Counted from the stretch's first letter, positions 11,866 to 23,988 are shown. The stretch: 64,000 nt of DNA from Astrothelium macrocarpum (GCA_021030915.1 JAGEMR010000014.1:388662-452661), one strand, 5' to 3'. The notes: generated by a model from the sequence alone, not told the origin. Numbers and translations are program-made.

Positions 11866-12472
11866 ACGGACAGTACGAGCATCCTACGGGCTCTCCAGCA
11901 ATGGAGTGAAGCTGTTTTCTTTTTCTCTTACTCGATACTATCATCATACTAATAGATATTTGTCATTACTGGGATCATCATGCACTTGTCAGGGTGGGCT
12001 GACTGTTTACGTCTTCATGCAAAATTTGGAGGATAGAGAGCAGGGCGTTCAATCGTTACATACCCTTGGGATGTTAATGCGGACAACGGTACATGTGGTA
12101 CATATGGGGATTGGAGCCGCATCGTTTTGGCGCCCCCACTAAAGTTGTGCGCTTTTCATGTCACTCATTAGAGAGATATAGACTAAATATTTAATGTCTT
12201 TGAAACATTCAAGTTCATCTGCACTTCACTGATCCAAAAACGACTTTGAGAACTTGAGAAGCAGTAAGGATAACCCATGGCTTACCACCTTGCCTCCCTC
12301 GAAGACTTCCCATAGCTGCCTGCTAGATCTTCAGACCTGATCCCCAAGCCAACCGGAACGCCCCGCCCGAAACCCAAGCCTCTGTACGACGTTGGACGTT
12401 CACTCCGCCAACCTGCGAAGCCCGATTAGCCATTCCCGAATGCCCCATCAAACGTTCAGCCACGCTCTCGGG
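11866..12472. other. Convergent intergenic, GT2 to MAD2
   Basis: 607 bases between the 3' ends of two convergent genes. No coding evidence. The right part (12300-12470) is C-rich and begins the skewed island that continues into MAD2. Confidence 0.6.
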
Positions 12473-13427
12473 TCACACCACATACCGATAGCTCACCAAC
12501 GTGTCCACCCGGTGGTTACTCGTGCTAAAACTCCGCAGCTGCACCTTCTCCCCGTTCTCGATTTCCTTGGCATCGCTGTCGCCCCACTCCATCGGCACCT
12601 CGGAGTCGGCATCCGCGTACACCAGCACGTTGAACGTGCAGTTGCCGTCCAGCATGGGCAGAAACGTCACCGACGCGGTGATCTGCCGGAAGAGACTCTG
12701 GATCTCGTCGTGGATCTCCTTTTCGGTTTTTTCGGGCGTTGACACCGTCGGCGGTGCAACCGGCGGCTCGCCGGTCTGGTGTTCCGTCGTGGGTGCCGAG
12801 TTTTCTTTGTCACCGCTGCTCCGCGCCTGCTTCTTTTCGCTGGACTTGCGCTTGGTGGTGCTACTGCTGCCACCGCCGCTGAGGAGCTGCACGTCGAATT
12901 GCCAGCGCTCGACGTGTTCGCCGGTGTCTTTGCTGGTGATGACAATGACGAGCTTGGAGACTTTGCCGCCGAGCATCCATTTGTGTAGTTGGGACATGAT
13001 TTTTTTGATGTAGGCTTTGACTTGGTCGTCGGAGGAGACTAGGACTTTTGTTATCGAAGTCGTTCGTCTGCTAATAGGCGTTGGTGGCGGTTACCTAGCA
13101 TATTGAGGCCATATTTCTTGACGCTGTTCGATTGTCAGCTCAATGTGTGGGTTTCGAATTGCTGAAAGTCGGTTCGACTTACGCTGTAAAGTCCTCCGCT
13201 GGATACACCCCCCGCTGGAATCTGGTACTGCATTAGCCTTCTCATTTGGCGTTCAGTCCGTACATGCCTCACAATATCGTATTAATGGAATACTCAAAGA
13301 ATTCTGCGACAGTCTTGGAAGAGCCTAGCTTCTGTTACAACATGGTTGATAAATCGGACGTAGAAAACAAACCTTTCAACGAGAGCTTGTGGGTCTTGGC
13401 TTTATCTTTGTCCTTGTCGCCTGACAT
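12473..13427 (-). CDS. MAD2: Mitotic spindle checkpoint protein MAD2 (HORMA domain)
   Basis: HORMA-domain checkpoint protein that binds Mad1/Cdc20 and restrains APC/C until kinetochores attach. Five exons on the minus strand: 13373-13427, 13273-13324, 13183-13221, 13095-13123 and 12473-13044, giving 248 aa. Joined exons read through the conserved N-terminus: SLKGSSKTVAEFFEYSINTI, then LFQRGVYPAEDFT, VKKYGLNML, and DDQVKAYIKKIMSQLHKWML. The C-terminal safety-belt ends in VDTLVSYRY. Exon 3 has two nearby AG acceptors; the one giving LFQRGVYP fits the family. MAD2 is normally about 200-215 aa. Here the excess is a low-complexity insert at about residues 114-166 (Ser/Lys/Pro-rich), between RWQFDVQLLS and the IQSLFRQITASVTFLP helix. 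The insert contains a KEN tripeptide (138-140). The start is shared-promoter distance from GUF1. Confidence 0.93.
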
Positions 13428-13626
13428 GATGCTGAATTGATTCAAGTGGTCTTCTGGAATTCGCAATTGATCGCGTCTTGCTGAGGTCTGGCGATAGCAA
13501 GGAGCAAAAGTTCGTTTACACTGTCGTTGGCAGGGTGAGCGTCGGTCAGAATGACCTCCGATTGGCCAACCAAAAATCTCGTAACTTTTGCTTGGAACTT
13601 CAACACTCCATGTTCGAGAGACACTC
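13428..13626. promoter_or_regulatory. Divergent promoter MAD2 / GUF1
   Basis: Only 199 bases separate the two start codons, which point outwards, so both genes must share control DNA or overlap in their leaders. An ATTGG (inverted CCAAT) with an adjacent CCAACC lies at 13561-13572, about 55 bases from the GUF1 ATG. No clear TATA box. Confidence 0.6.
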
Positions 13627-15692
13627 ATGCGACGATGCCATCTCTTCCCTCGTGCGCTTAAAACTACATGGCAATCCTCTTCCGCGAATCTATCTCCGTT
13701 GGCCTATAGAAATTTGGTCCCGTTCCAACGATACTTCCACCCCTCTCCTTCCGCCCGTGGTCCACCTCCGCAACCACAAACCGAACTAGAAAAGCGCATC
13801 GCTGCCATCCCCATCTCCCACTTCCGTAATTTCTGTATCGTCGCTCACGTCGATCATGGCAAATCCACGCTCTCGGATCGTCTTCTCGAGCTCACTGGGA
13901 CCATCCAACCAGGCGGTGCCAAAGCCCAAGTCCTTGACAAGCTTGACGTTGAGCGCGAAAGAGGCATCACCGTGAAGGCGCAGACATGTAGTATGATCTA
14001 CAATTATGAAGGCGACGACTACCTCCTACATCTGGTGGATACACCTGGACATGTGGACTTCCGAGCCGAAGTATCCAGAAGCTATGCTAGTTGCGGTGGT
14101 GCATTGCTGCTAGTAGATGCCAGTCAGGGAGTACAAGCACAAACCGTCGCAAATTTCTATCTTGCCTTTTCTCAGGGATTGAAGTTGGTGCCTGTTATCA
14201 ACAAGGTCGACCTGCCCTCCGCAGACCCGGACCGGGCACTCGAACAGATGCAAACGACGTTTGAGCTCGACTCGAAGAATGCCGTTTTGGTCAGCGCAAA
14301 GACAGGATTGAATGTCGAAAGCATCTTGCCGGCTGTCATCGAGCAGGTGCCTGCTCCTTCTGGAGATAAGAACGTACCGTTGAGACTGCTTCTGGTAGAC
14401 TCTTGGTACTCGAATTACAAAGGGGTCATCTTGCTTGTGAGGATATTTGATGGCCAAGTACGGGCCGGTGACCAAGTTGTGTCTCTGGTGACTGGCTTGA
14501 AATATACAGTCGGCGAAGTTGGCATCATGTATCCAGATCAAACTCCACAATCCGTTCTTCGGGCCGGTCAGGTTGGCTACATGCTTTTTAACCCAGGCAT
14601 GAAGAGAATCCAGGAAGCAAAGATTGGTGACACATATACAAGTATTGGTTTCGAGAAGAAGGTCGAGCTCCTTCCAGGATTTGAAGAACCAAAATCCATG
14701 GTCTTCGTTGCGGCCTTTCCAGTCGATCAGAGCGACTATCAGCATCTTGAAGATAGTATAAATCAGGTTATGCTGAATGACCGGAGTGTCACCGTACAAA
14801 AGGAATCTTCCGAAGCGCTTGGGGCAGGATGGAGGCTAGGGTTTCTGGGCACATTGCATTGCTCCGTCTTTGAGGATCGTCTGAGGCAGGAGCATGGAGC
14901 AAGTATCATCATTACGCCGCCTTCAGTTCCCTTCAAAGTGAAATACAGGGATGGCAAGGAAGAAATTATTGAGAATCCAAACCTCTTCCCGGATACGGAC
15001 ATTCAGCATACACGTGTGGCAGAGCTTCAAGAACCTTATGTGACTGCGACGATAACTTTACCAGAGGATTATTTGGGCCAAGTCATTGTTCTTTGCGAAG
15101 CCAATCGTGGGGAGCAAAAAGAGCTTTCTTTCTTTACGGCTGCGCAAGTCATCCTCAAGTATGATGTGCCGCTTGCACAGCTTGTCGACGACTTCTTTGG
15201 AAAGCTGAAAGGCGCTACTAAAGGCTACGCCTCTCTAGATTACGAGGATGCGGGGTGGCGGCGATCGAATATTGTCAAACTACAGTTGTTGGTGAATAAA
15301 GAACCCGTGGATGCTATTGCACGTGTTGTGCACAATAGTCGTGAGTGTTTTCTAAACCTGTCATGTCATTAGGTTTAAGTAAGGATGGATACTAATCTTC
15401 TTTGTCATATACAGAAGTCGAACGCATGGGTCGAGCATGGGTCTCCAAGTTCAAAGAACATGTTGACCGCCAAATGTTTGAGGTAGTCATCCAAGCCGCC
15501 GCAGGACGCCGCATTGTCGCGCGCGAGACCATCAAACCTTTCAGAAAGGACGTGCTACAAAAATTGCATGCGAGTGATGTCAGTCGACGACGGAAGCTAT
15601 TGGAAAAGCAAAAGGAGGGAAGGAAAAAGCTGCGTGCGGTGGGAAACGTTGTAATTGACCACAAAGCGTTCCAAGGCTTTTTGGCAAAATAA
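13627..15692 (+). CDS. GUF1: Mitochondrial translation GTPase GUF1 (EF4/LepA)
   Basis: Mitochondrial back-translocating elongation factor of the LepA family. Exons are 13627-15340 and 15415-15692 (663 aa). The 74-nt intron starts GTGAGT and ends TACAG, giving HNS|QVERMGRAW. I start at ATG 13627: the frame is open further upstream, but with no ATG, and the protein from 13627 begins with an arginine-rich, acid-poor leader (MRRCHLFPRALKTTW) typical of mitochondrial import. GTPase motifs in order: AHVDHGKST (residues 73-81), RGIT, DTPGH, NKVD and SAK. The LepA-specific C-terminal domain ends in KKLRAVGNVVIDHKAFQGFL, with the basic RRRKLLEKQKEGRKK segment expected for tRNA contact. Full length for the family. 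Confidence 0.96.
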
Positions 15693-18144
15693 GACAAGTG
15701 TGATATCGAAGTTTGGAAGGTTGCTTGTCCCACTTGCTTCACACTGTGTGAGAAACAGCGAAAGAGCTGCTTCACCTCCTCAACAACAAACTTCCGCGAG
15801 ATATGGGCGAAGAATCCGGGAATAGAATCTTGAGCACGCGATAGATAGCAGCGGTTTGCTTCTTTAACGGAGCGATATTGGACGTCGTTGACTATATATT
15901 GCTTAGTATCGGCACTGAAGTTTGCTATCAAAAAAAAGCGTGGGCGGGAACACCCACCCCAGAGAACGAAGCCAGCGCCGCATTCTATAGGCGGATTATT
16001 CGCCATCCTCCGTGCGTCTGACTCAGTTGACAGTTCTTTGAGCTCCCATGAGACACTGTTAAGGACGACGTGTCGTCTTCGTGCCTTCTTTCCAGAGCGA
16101 CTTTCATTACTGAATGTGTAATCGACTGGAGGCCAAGGCCGCTTTGCCCTGTCTGCACAGGCATCAAGACAGCGAGTGCGGAGAGTTGAAGAAGGTGTTC
16201 CGCCTTTCGCATCATAAAAGAAGTATATTGCAAGCTTGGCACGAAGTAATGGGATACTGTCATCAGGGAATTCTGGACTTGGAGGAGCATCACAGATACA
16301 GCTTGTTGGAGAGCAGGCTAGCGAATGCATGATGACGGACAATAGAGAAAAATAATTACCTTGAGATTCTGAACACAAGGAAAAGAAGTGACTGTTTCGA
16401 TAGTCCGATTCTCGTTTGATCTCCGTGGGAGTCTTTGTGTATAGAAACAAACGCGTTCCCGGTCATCAAGCTCACACAACGTCGAGCCTTCAAGGCGGAA
16501 GTCGAGAGTCAGACCAGCCTACAATTACCACAAGGGGGCACTCTCTTATATTATGAGCTCTGCCGTGCAGTATGGAGGATGGGAATGGAGAGACGGGCGC
16601 AGAAGGGCAGGCTACGAGGCAGACGCGTGATTTTGGATTCTGACGAGGATGATTGATTTGACTGCGGGTTGCCTGACTTGAAGACTAAGGTTTTAGTAAC
16701 GTATGAATACTACATGTTCTATATGGAAAACCCCTCACAGACTACAATCCCCTTGATGGAAACTTGAGGGTGATCTTCATCACTTCTCATTTCTACGTTG
16801 TCGTGTTATTTCTACCGTTGAAGGCGGTATCTGTGCACGTATGTCGCTCTTGAGTCTATAGGTGTAGACATGTGAATTGGCATATTCGTATGAGGGAGAC
16901 CCACAACCATAGTCCACGGCACATTTCCCGGGGGGTTCCTCAATCATAAGCTGGATATTACCAACGGACCAAATTTATATTGGGCCCCCTTGTACATATA
17001 TAGCGAATGGTATGTCCTACAGTCCACAGAATATCTTATTGTAATCCACGGTGAGCTATACGACTCGTTCACGTTTCCTCGTGGATCTCCTTTGCTATTT
17101 GGTTCGATCCGAAAAAAAGCAATCCGGTCGGTGTGGATTGCTGCCACGTAACTCACCACTTTCGATTTAATGTGGCTCCACCTGACTCCTTTCGGATATA
17201 TGCTTATTTCCAAGGGGAAGATTAACAGGCTGCGCTTACGATTGTATACGAATCGAGCTTGGCAATCTTGATAAATTCTGTTCCGGTATCCCCGGCCAAA
17301 TTAGCTATATTCGGAGACGAGGTTCCGCTCAGGGTCAATGCCCAAGGCGCGATATACCATCGAGGGAATTTGTGGCGAGCTCCCCAGTCCCGCAACAGAA
17401 ATTTTCGCGTGACCATTATTTTTTGCTTCCGGAAATTCGTATTTGACCAGCAATGATATCCGCAAAGCGGATGGAGAGGTAAGAATCGGTAACACCCGTC
17501 CTGGACATGGCACACAAGGAACCAAGATCTTGTCCTGCTGCTGGTGCGGTTTTCCAATAGAGAGCAAATAGAACTCGCATTGGGTAGTCCTTGTGCCCTT
17601 CCACGCAGGTGTCATCATCGCCGTGCGAAGTGCCTACATCAGTGACTAAGGTTTGTGGCAAGGCTCTGGAAACGGACAGATTGTTTGTGTTCTGAGCTTA
17701 GGCTAATTAGCTAGCGCCAAAGAGAATTGACATTCTATTCGCAACAGCATGCGGCTCTGTGAGAGGAGAAGGTACAAAGGAACTTCGCTCGTTACAAGAT
17801 GAGGATGCTCTCAGCTCCGCTGCGAAGCGCGCCATTCCTGTTAAACTCCAAACCACTCCTCAACTCCCAAAACTCCAGATACAACGACAGCAAAGGTAGA
17901 ATCGCAGGAGATGCAGTTGCTCGTCAAGCCACGCCAAGAGGAACCCGAAAATAGATCATCTGGTTATTAAGCACAATCTGTCGAGAAGCTGTGGTGGTCG
18001 ACTTTTTCCTGGCCTGAACGCCGATACCGATTGAAAGAGCAGACTCGCCATCGCAACCAAATGGTATCTTGATGTCACCGGAAAAGATCCAATTTATTCG
18101 TAGCGTAGCGTTCACAGATGAAGCGACAGGCAAAATATAAAATA
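15693..18144. other. 2.45-kb stretch without a secure gene
   Basis: Holds the GUF1 3' flank and several ORFs of uncertain status. The longest is a minus-strand frame at 15392-16450 that runs beyond the GUF1 antisense (see findings). A plus-strand frame ends at 16656 with RGRRVILDSDEDD, which looks protein-like but has no recognisable partner exons. Overlapping minus-strand frames at 17222-17661 suggest either decayed coding sequence or chance. I recognise no family in any of these. Confidence 0.4.
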
Positions 18145-18578
18145 TCATCTACTTCCACTCGTTCGTCCTCGCTGATTCTGATCTATAACAATCGGCTGGT
18201 TGGGATCTTCGGCATCTTGGTTATCTCTGGCTGCTAGTTGTTCTTCGTAGGCCTTGGACGCTCTTCTAATGTCTTCAAGTTGTTCCTGTTCGTTGATTAG
18301 TCGATCTCTTACAAAAGAATACATGATGTGGTTGAAGGAGACCTTTGTTAAAGGTGGGCCTGTCGTTGTAACAAGAAAGCCGTCGCGCCCCTGAACTGTT
18401 CGTGAGCAACACTGTTCCACCAATTATATCATATGTTCCGAGCTCCAACAGGACTCACGTGCAATGTGTAAGGCCTGGCAAAGGCTCCTGGCCCGCAATA
18501 GTATCGAATCTGGCTTTGAATCACGTGTCTGGATATGCCATAACCAGGAACAAAATAGCTTTGTGGTTCCGAAGACAT
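18145..18578 (-). CDS. Small conserved fungal protein of unknown function, three exons
   Basis: Exons on the minus strand are 18459-18578, 18343-18411 and 18145-18285 (109 aa). The N-terminus reads MSSEPQSYFVPGYGISRHVI, then IRYYCGPGAFARPYT, QGRDGFLVTTTGPPLTK and EQLEDIRRASKAYEEQLAAR. I recall this pattern (YFVPGYGISRHVI ... GRxGYLITTPGxPLT) as a widespread short hypothetical protein in filamentous ascomycetes, with no known function. Intron 1 (47 nt) starts GTGAGT. Intron 2 (57 nt, GTCTCC...CTAATC...ACAG) is a multiple of three and free of stops, so retention would insert 19 residues without breaking the frame. The first exon-2 acceptor is chosen because it alone keeps the frame. The gene is isolated by kilobases of non-coding DNA. 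Confidence 0.78.
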
Positions 18579-21500
18579 GATTACCCGCTCTCATCTAATC
18601 AGACCTGGTAGATTGGGAGAAGCTCCAATCTTATTTGGAGGGAAAACAAAAGCCAAAAAGTAGAGAGCTGCTATCGAAAGGGCTACGCCAATGAATAATT
18701 GCTCTACTCCTATTTACACTAATCGACTTGACCCTTCAAAAGTTCAGACGCGCGCGGAAAGTACCACACTCCCCAGGCCATCTTGGGTCCCCATGCTGCC
18801 GGGGTACCGTTGGGCATTCACAAAGGTTAGGCGACTAGAGGGAGCTGTATGGTGTGGTGTGCTCGCCTCATTTTAAGTTCCGGTAACCTGGAAAGCAACA
18901 AAAAACAAGCTTGTCTAGATTAGCGGAGGTAGACGATCTCGAAATGGCACGGAATGGCTGCGGCAATCCTCTACAGCTTTCGTTCCTTGGATGAGAACAA
19001 AAACGTGGTTGCGCAGAGCAAAGACTGCATCACCAAGTCCAAGGTCGAACAAGAACCGGGGAACCCTGTCTAGATCCAACCATTAACCAATGCCGAAATG
19101 TCACACCGTTTCTGAGCCCCAATTACGGACCGTGCCCTTTATAATAGAAAGGTTCGGAAAGCTCTCCGGCTTTCTCGTTCGCACGCCTTGCGGGTTTGTT
19201 CTTCCGGAACGAGACGGTTCTAAAAAGCGGTCCTGAGAGTCATATACAATGCAGATCTCTTCCCCCTTCATTCTCAAGCCACCTGAAACGGGCCTCGCGC
19301 GTGTTTACCATCTCGTAATGTGAAACTGGTGTTTACCTTCAAAATTGAAGAAGTTCTGGCTGCTGATGTTGTTACGATGCCACAATGTCACAACCTCTAC
19401 TATGACATCACTCCTTTGCGTCACGAAATATCCAAGAGCGAGTCTGGCGTGCTCCCAATGCCAATGGCTTATCTATCACAAAGAAGCAACTCTGTTCACT
19501 GGTCCCTCTGATCAATGCCCTGGGGTTGGCTCATAAAGACGCCTAAAATTGTCATTTCACGAGGGGATCCGGTGTTAAGCAGGTGTTTTACAGGGAACAA
19601 CAGACATCAGGATCGGCTCGCTCCGTATCCACTTATTGAGCGACCGCCTTAAGCGCGAGCGAGTACTTTCCAACTCCTTGTTTGCTCTGAAGCAGTCGAC
19701 GCTACCCAGAGCACCCCAGTTGCCGTGATTGCTTCATTGAACCAGTGGGTAGTGTTACAGCGTCCTTCGGTTAAATTCATTCCGGCTCCAGCGTCTCGTG
19801 AAGAAAGTTCGTCTCTTTATGGAGTCTAGAGTCCCCTCCGGCGGTATGACTTGCTGAGGTTAAGTTGCTTATGCAAATAACCAGATATCTGATCGTAAGC
19901 TACTGTCAAAACCGGGATTGAGATTAGGCCACGTCCTAGCTCTGAGATACTGTGCCGCTCTTCGGCATAACCCGTGTAGTTGAATAATCAACGGATCTAG
20001 CCTCCGATTCAGGGAATTAAGGCGACCTGTTCGAACTTTAGGTCGATCATGAACAGGCCTTTGACCTTGGAAATCTTTCTGGATTCATCGGTTCTGAAAT
20101 CAAACATGAAGTCGTTCAGCAAGCCACCATGAAAGGGACATGCAGAACAACAATTAGGCTTCTGCCTAAGCAATAGACTGCAGAAAACGTGTTTAGTCTC
20201 TCCGATCTCGCTTTCATGTACTAAAAAAAAAGTAACCAAGACTTGCAAAATAGTTGTACCTATACATGCGCTCTGACTCAGCTGAGTATTCGATATCATT
20301 CTCTCAAATTGCTTAATCAAATGAGGCTTCAATCCTGACTTTCTGATAGGGAGATGACTTCAATTTTTCGAAAGGTACGTACTATCTTACATATATTCGG
20401 TGTGGCCTTTGTTGCCTCGTCATTTCGGACTTTACTAATATTCCGCGAGACAGTATCATTTCTTCTTTCACCGCAAGATATTCGGCGATCAAGAATGAGT
20501 CATGGTTCATCATCAAATGATCCTGACCGATAATAGTTTGGTTTGGTCTTGGGAAAAGCCCGGAAAGCCTAGCCAATATGTCACGGATCATCGGATACCA
20601 CCACACAGAAATTCTCCCTTACGCGAATCATTCGGGTTCGTTGCCTTACCTAAATACGAACAGACCAAAGAGCACGGAGCTGGGGTTCAGATCTGAATCG
20701 TCAAGATGGGAGATGTACAGTACATCCGATATATTTACATTCAGACGCTATACGCTCTTGGAACACCGGTCTTTTTTTCTATACATTGCAGATGACCTTG
20801 TGCGGACTCGGCACCGTTGGGCAGGAATCCTCTAGCCAATGGATTGTGACAGACAAAGGACACTCGACTTTGATGGTGCAAGCGAAGTATTCGAACATGA
20901 TAAATCTTGTGCCGCCTCACACGGTTCATAGCCATAAAGCCGTGGCTGCGATATTGAACTCTATTATGAACGGGCAACGACTCTGAACCTTCGGTGACCG
21001 GCCAGAAAAGGCAAAGACAGCTGAGGTATCTGTTGCTGCCCAAAACTATTGAAGCGCCCTCTCAAGCCTCATTCTTATTATCCACAGCTCTGATACGACA
21101 AGGAGAAGACGAAAAAATTTTCCATTATCACTTGGCTGAGCTTTAGAAAGCCTCATCTTGTTCTGGTGCAAAGCGGAGCCCAAGTACGAATGAAAAGGGA
21201 AATATCCCGGCCTACGAAGCTGATTGGAAGGTGGTAACACAAGACTAGAGATAAACGAGGAGGTGGCAAAGCCCCGACGAAATTTTCATACGCGTTCAGA
21301 GCCGGCATAGGCACGGCATGAACGGTTGAAAAATTTGCGAGGCTTCAAGATCACGGACGGCAGGACGAGCAGTACGCTTGGCGAGAGAGGTACGTACTTT
21401 CCAAAATCCTGTTACGTATATTATTCTGTCACATATACACATATATACGAATAGATGGCTTGCCACTGTATTTACCAGCGTACCACCTCGTCATCTCCGT

Positions 21501-21590
21501 CATCTCCGTTATCCCCCTTCGTATACCCTCTCCCTCAAACCCACACCTTTTCCTTTTTCCTCTTTCCCATCCTCCTCTCCATCCTATCCC
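18579..21590. other. 3.0-kb gene-poor stretch
   Basis: I find no supported gene. A minus-strand frame at 20009-20332 contains a cysteine cluster (PNCCSACPFHG) and could be a fragment of a decayed gene, with a possible 40-nt intron near 20219-20258. Nothing flanking it extends the reading. The right end (21470-21590) is strongly C-rich and is the left arm of the skewed island over the ceramidase 3' end. Confidence 0.4.
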
Positions 21591-23988
21591 CTACGTTCCC
21601 ACCGTAAACTCCCCGCTCACGCCCTCAAACGGCGTAATCGTCCCCGTCAAGCTCTTCGCATCCCCATAATACCGCAACCGATACGTCCCCGCCGCCACGC
21701 CCGTGCTCGGAATTTCCCAACTCACCGTCACCTGGCTCGTCCCCAAGATCTCGCTGGTCCGCGTCCACTCATACACCAGCTCCCAGTCCGCATCATCCAG
21801 CACCTGCGTCCAGTCCCCCCCGGCACCGCTCATCTCGACGGCGGCGAACGTGCCCTCCAGGCGCAGATTGTTGCGCGGATTGGCGCCGACAAACGTGGCA
21901 TTGGCGACGTCGCCCGCGGCATAGCTAGCACTGGCATCCGTGAGCACGTCGCCGAACGACTTGAGCAGCGGCGGGTTGTCGACGATGACGCCCGCGATGA
22001 AGTCCAGGCTGTTGTTGGTGTTGAGGGGGGGCAGCGGGCCGGCGGGCGGCGCGCCCGTCGCGTTCGCCGCCAGGAACGGCAGGTACTTGGTCGACACGTC
22101 GATGTACGCGTTCAGCGTGTTGGCGCCGTACAGCGTCGACGCGCCCTCGTACCGCTGCACCTGGTACTCGTACTCGGTGGCGATGTAGTGCGTGTAGCTG
22201 TTGGCGGGTGCGCCGAGCACCACGATCGGCTGCTGCGCCTGGCTCGAACTACCACTGCTCCCGCTGCTGCTGCTGCTCAGATCGGGGAGCGCGGTGGTGG
22301 CGGCAGACGCGATGGCGTTGCGCCAGCGCCGGCCGGACATGGTGGTGGCCTCGCCGGGGCTCACGATGATGACGAGCTGGCCGACGCGCAGCATCTGGAT
22401 GTCGACGATGTTGGGCCCCCACGCGTACGGCAGCGTCGTCTCGCCGATGTCGAGCAGGATGGGCTTGGGCGCCTGGCAGGCCTTTTGCTCGGCGCTGGGC
22501 TCGTGCAGCAAGCCGCTCACCACGGCCCACACGGGGCTCGCGTCCGGCGTGCCGGAGTTGTTTTGCTTGAAGTCGAAGGCGCCCGGTCCGTCGGTGGTGC
22601 CGGCGGCGAAGGAGTAGCCCAGCGCGGCGGGACACGTACGCGCCTGGGATCCGTTGGATAGCTGAAACGTGTAGTTGGTGAAGTCGGTGTACGAGTGCAA
22701 GGACTTGACCACGTTGCCTGTGATGGGCGTCATGGCGCCGCTGTCGTTGTAGATGCCCTGGGCGCCGAGGAACTGTCGGGTGCCAATGGTGTAGCACGAT
22801 GCCTTGCCGTAGTCGTTCAAGCCCCAGTTGGGACCTCGGCCGTGGCACGGTTCGCTTGTGCCGTTGCAGAGACTGGTCTCAAAGTCGCATGGTAGGCCTG
22901 CTTGTGGGCCATATTCACAGTATGCACCGTCAATGTTTGGGCTTGTGTCACCCACGTTCGCTTGCGAGAAACCAGCGACGAATCCAGGGTTCGTATCGTT
23001 CATGGCACGTTCGAAGAGATAGGCGGCAACGCCTTTGTTATCTCCTGTGACGATACTGTTGTTGCCCAACATGGAGGTGCCATGAACGGCAAACCATGAT
23101 AAAACTCCAATATCTTGCCCATCCGAGGATCGCGTGAACTTGAGTAGGGTCATCGTCTTGTCCACGCTGTCGGTATATTGTGCCCTCTGCGATGCTGGAT
23201 TCTGCAGGTATGCCCAAAGACTTCGACTGATGTTTGCATCTTCAACGTTTGCCGTGCCGACGCTCAATGTTCCGGACTCCAAACTCTCGTGAGCGCGCTG
23301 GATGGCAAGGAGAGAACCATTCACGAGCGCCTGATAGCTCTGGGGGTCGAAGCCTAAGCTGGTGACTTGTGGAAGAAGGTAGTTGAACCATGCTCCTGGC
23401 CCGGAATGTTGATGTGTTCCCACTACAGCGACATTTTGTTCGCCGTACATGGTGTAGTTTGTTCCCAGATACTGCAATCCTTGCAGAATGCCATGTCTGA
23501 CCGCGGTATCTCCAGACTGCGCGTCCAGCACGAGGTAGACAAAACGGTCGGCTTCGTTTTGAGGGTCGCCAATGATGAAAGCGCGCGCATACACACGCTG
23601 ACGCAGGCCAGAGCCGATTTGGCTGAGATTGGCATATCCGGCGAAGTTGACCTCTGCTACAGGCCTATGATTTGTCACAAATTAGAGTTTGAGCTTTCGG
23701 AGGATTGATTCCAGTAGGAAGAGAATTATACCCAGTGATATCGGCCTTGCCCACGCCTATGAGATACTCATCGCCTGCAGACTGTCGTTCGACCACGCTC
23801 TCCTGTGAGGTGATTTTTCCCAAGCTCTCCTGCACCGTCTCCTGCACTGCCTCCGAACTTGTTCCGGTCCAGGTCTTCCATGCCAGCACCTCGAGCTCTG
23901 GCACGCCAAAGGCAGTGATGAGCTGGAAAAAGACAAATAGCGCGATGCTCGCAGTGGCAACGGCTATGGCGACAGATTTCAGAGCCAT
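21591..23988 (-). CDS. Neutral ceramidase
   Basis: Hydrolyses the amide bond of ceramide to sphingosine and fatty acid in the secretory pathway or at the cell surface. Exons on the minus strand are 23732-23988 and 21591-23664 (776 aa). The 67-nt intron joins GKADITG|PVAEVNFAGY. The ATG at 23988 gives an N-terminal hydrophobic stretch (residues ~5-27, AIAVATASIALFVFFQLI), a signal peptide or anchor. Catalytic features: the THQHSGPGAW zinc-ligand region (~169-178), VHGTSMLGNN, and FSQANVGDTSPN, with the nucleophile serine expected in GDTSPN (~327). The C-terminal immunoglobulin-like domain is present, ending GVSGEFTVGT, and the length is normal for the family. A serine run (SSSSSGSSGSSSQ) lies in the GC-rich part. 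The plus strand under the gene is C-rich at 21480-21600 and mildly G-rich at 22260-22440. Confidence 0.95.

Noticed and set aside
13588..13626. Upstream extension of GUF1
   Set aside because: The frame is open but begins with TTG and has no ATG; the ATG at 13627 gives a good mitochondrial leader.
14110..14799. 229-codon minus-strand frame opposite GUF1
   Set aside because: Antisense of a well-conserved coding exon; no domain.
17100..17110. GGTTCGATCC, a tRNA B-box-like sequence
   Set aside because: No A-box at the right distance and no cloverleaf arms around it.
20009..20332. 107-codon minus frame with a Cys cluster
   Set aside because: No flanking exons, no recognised family and an internal T-rich acceptor-like run; kept only as a possible relic.
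21378..22661. 427-codon plus-strand frame
   Set aside because: Antisense of the ceramidase coding exon in GC-rich DNA where stops are rare; its product is Arg/His-rich with no domain.
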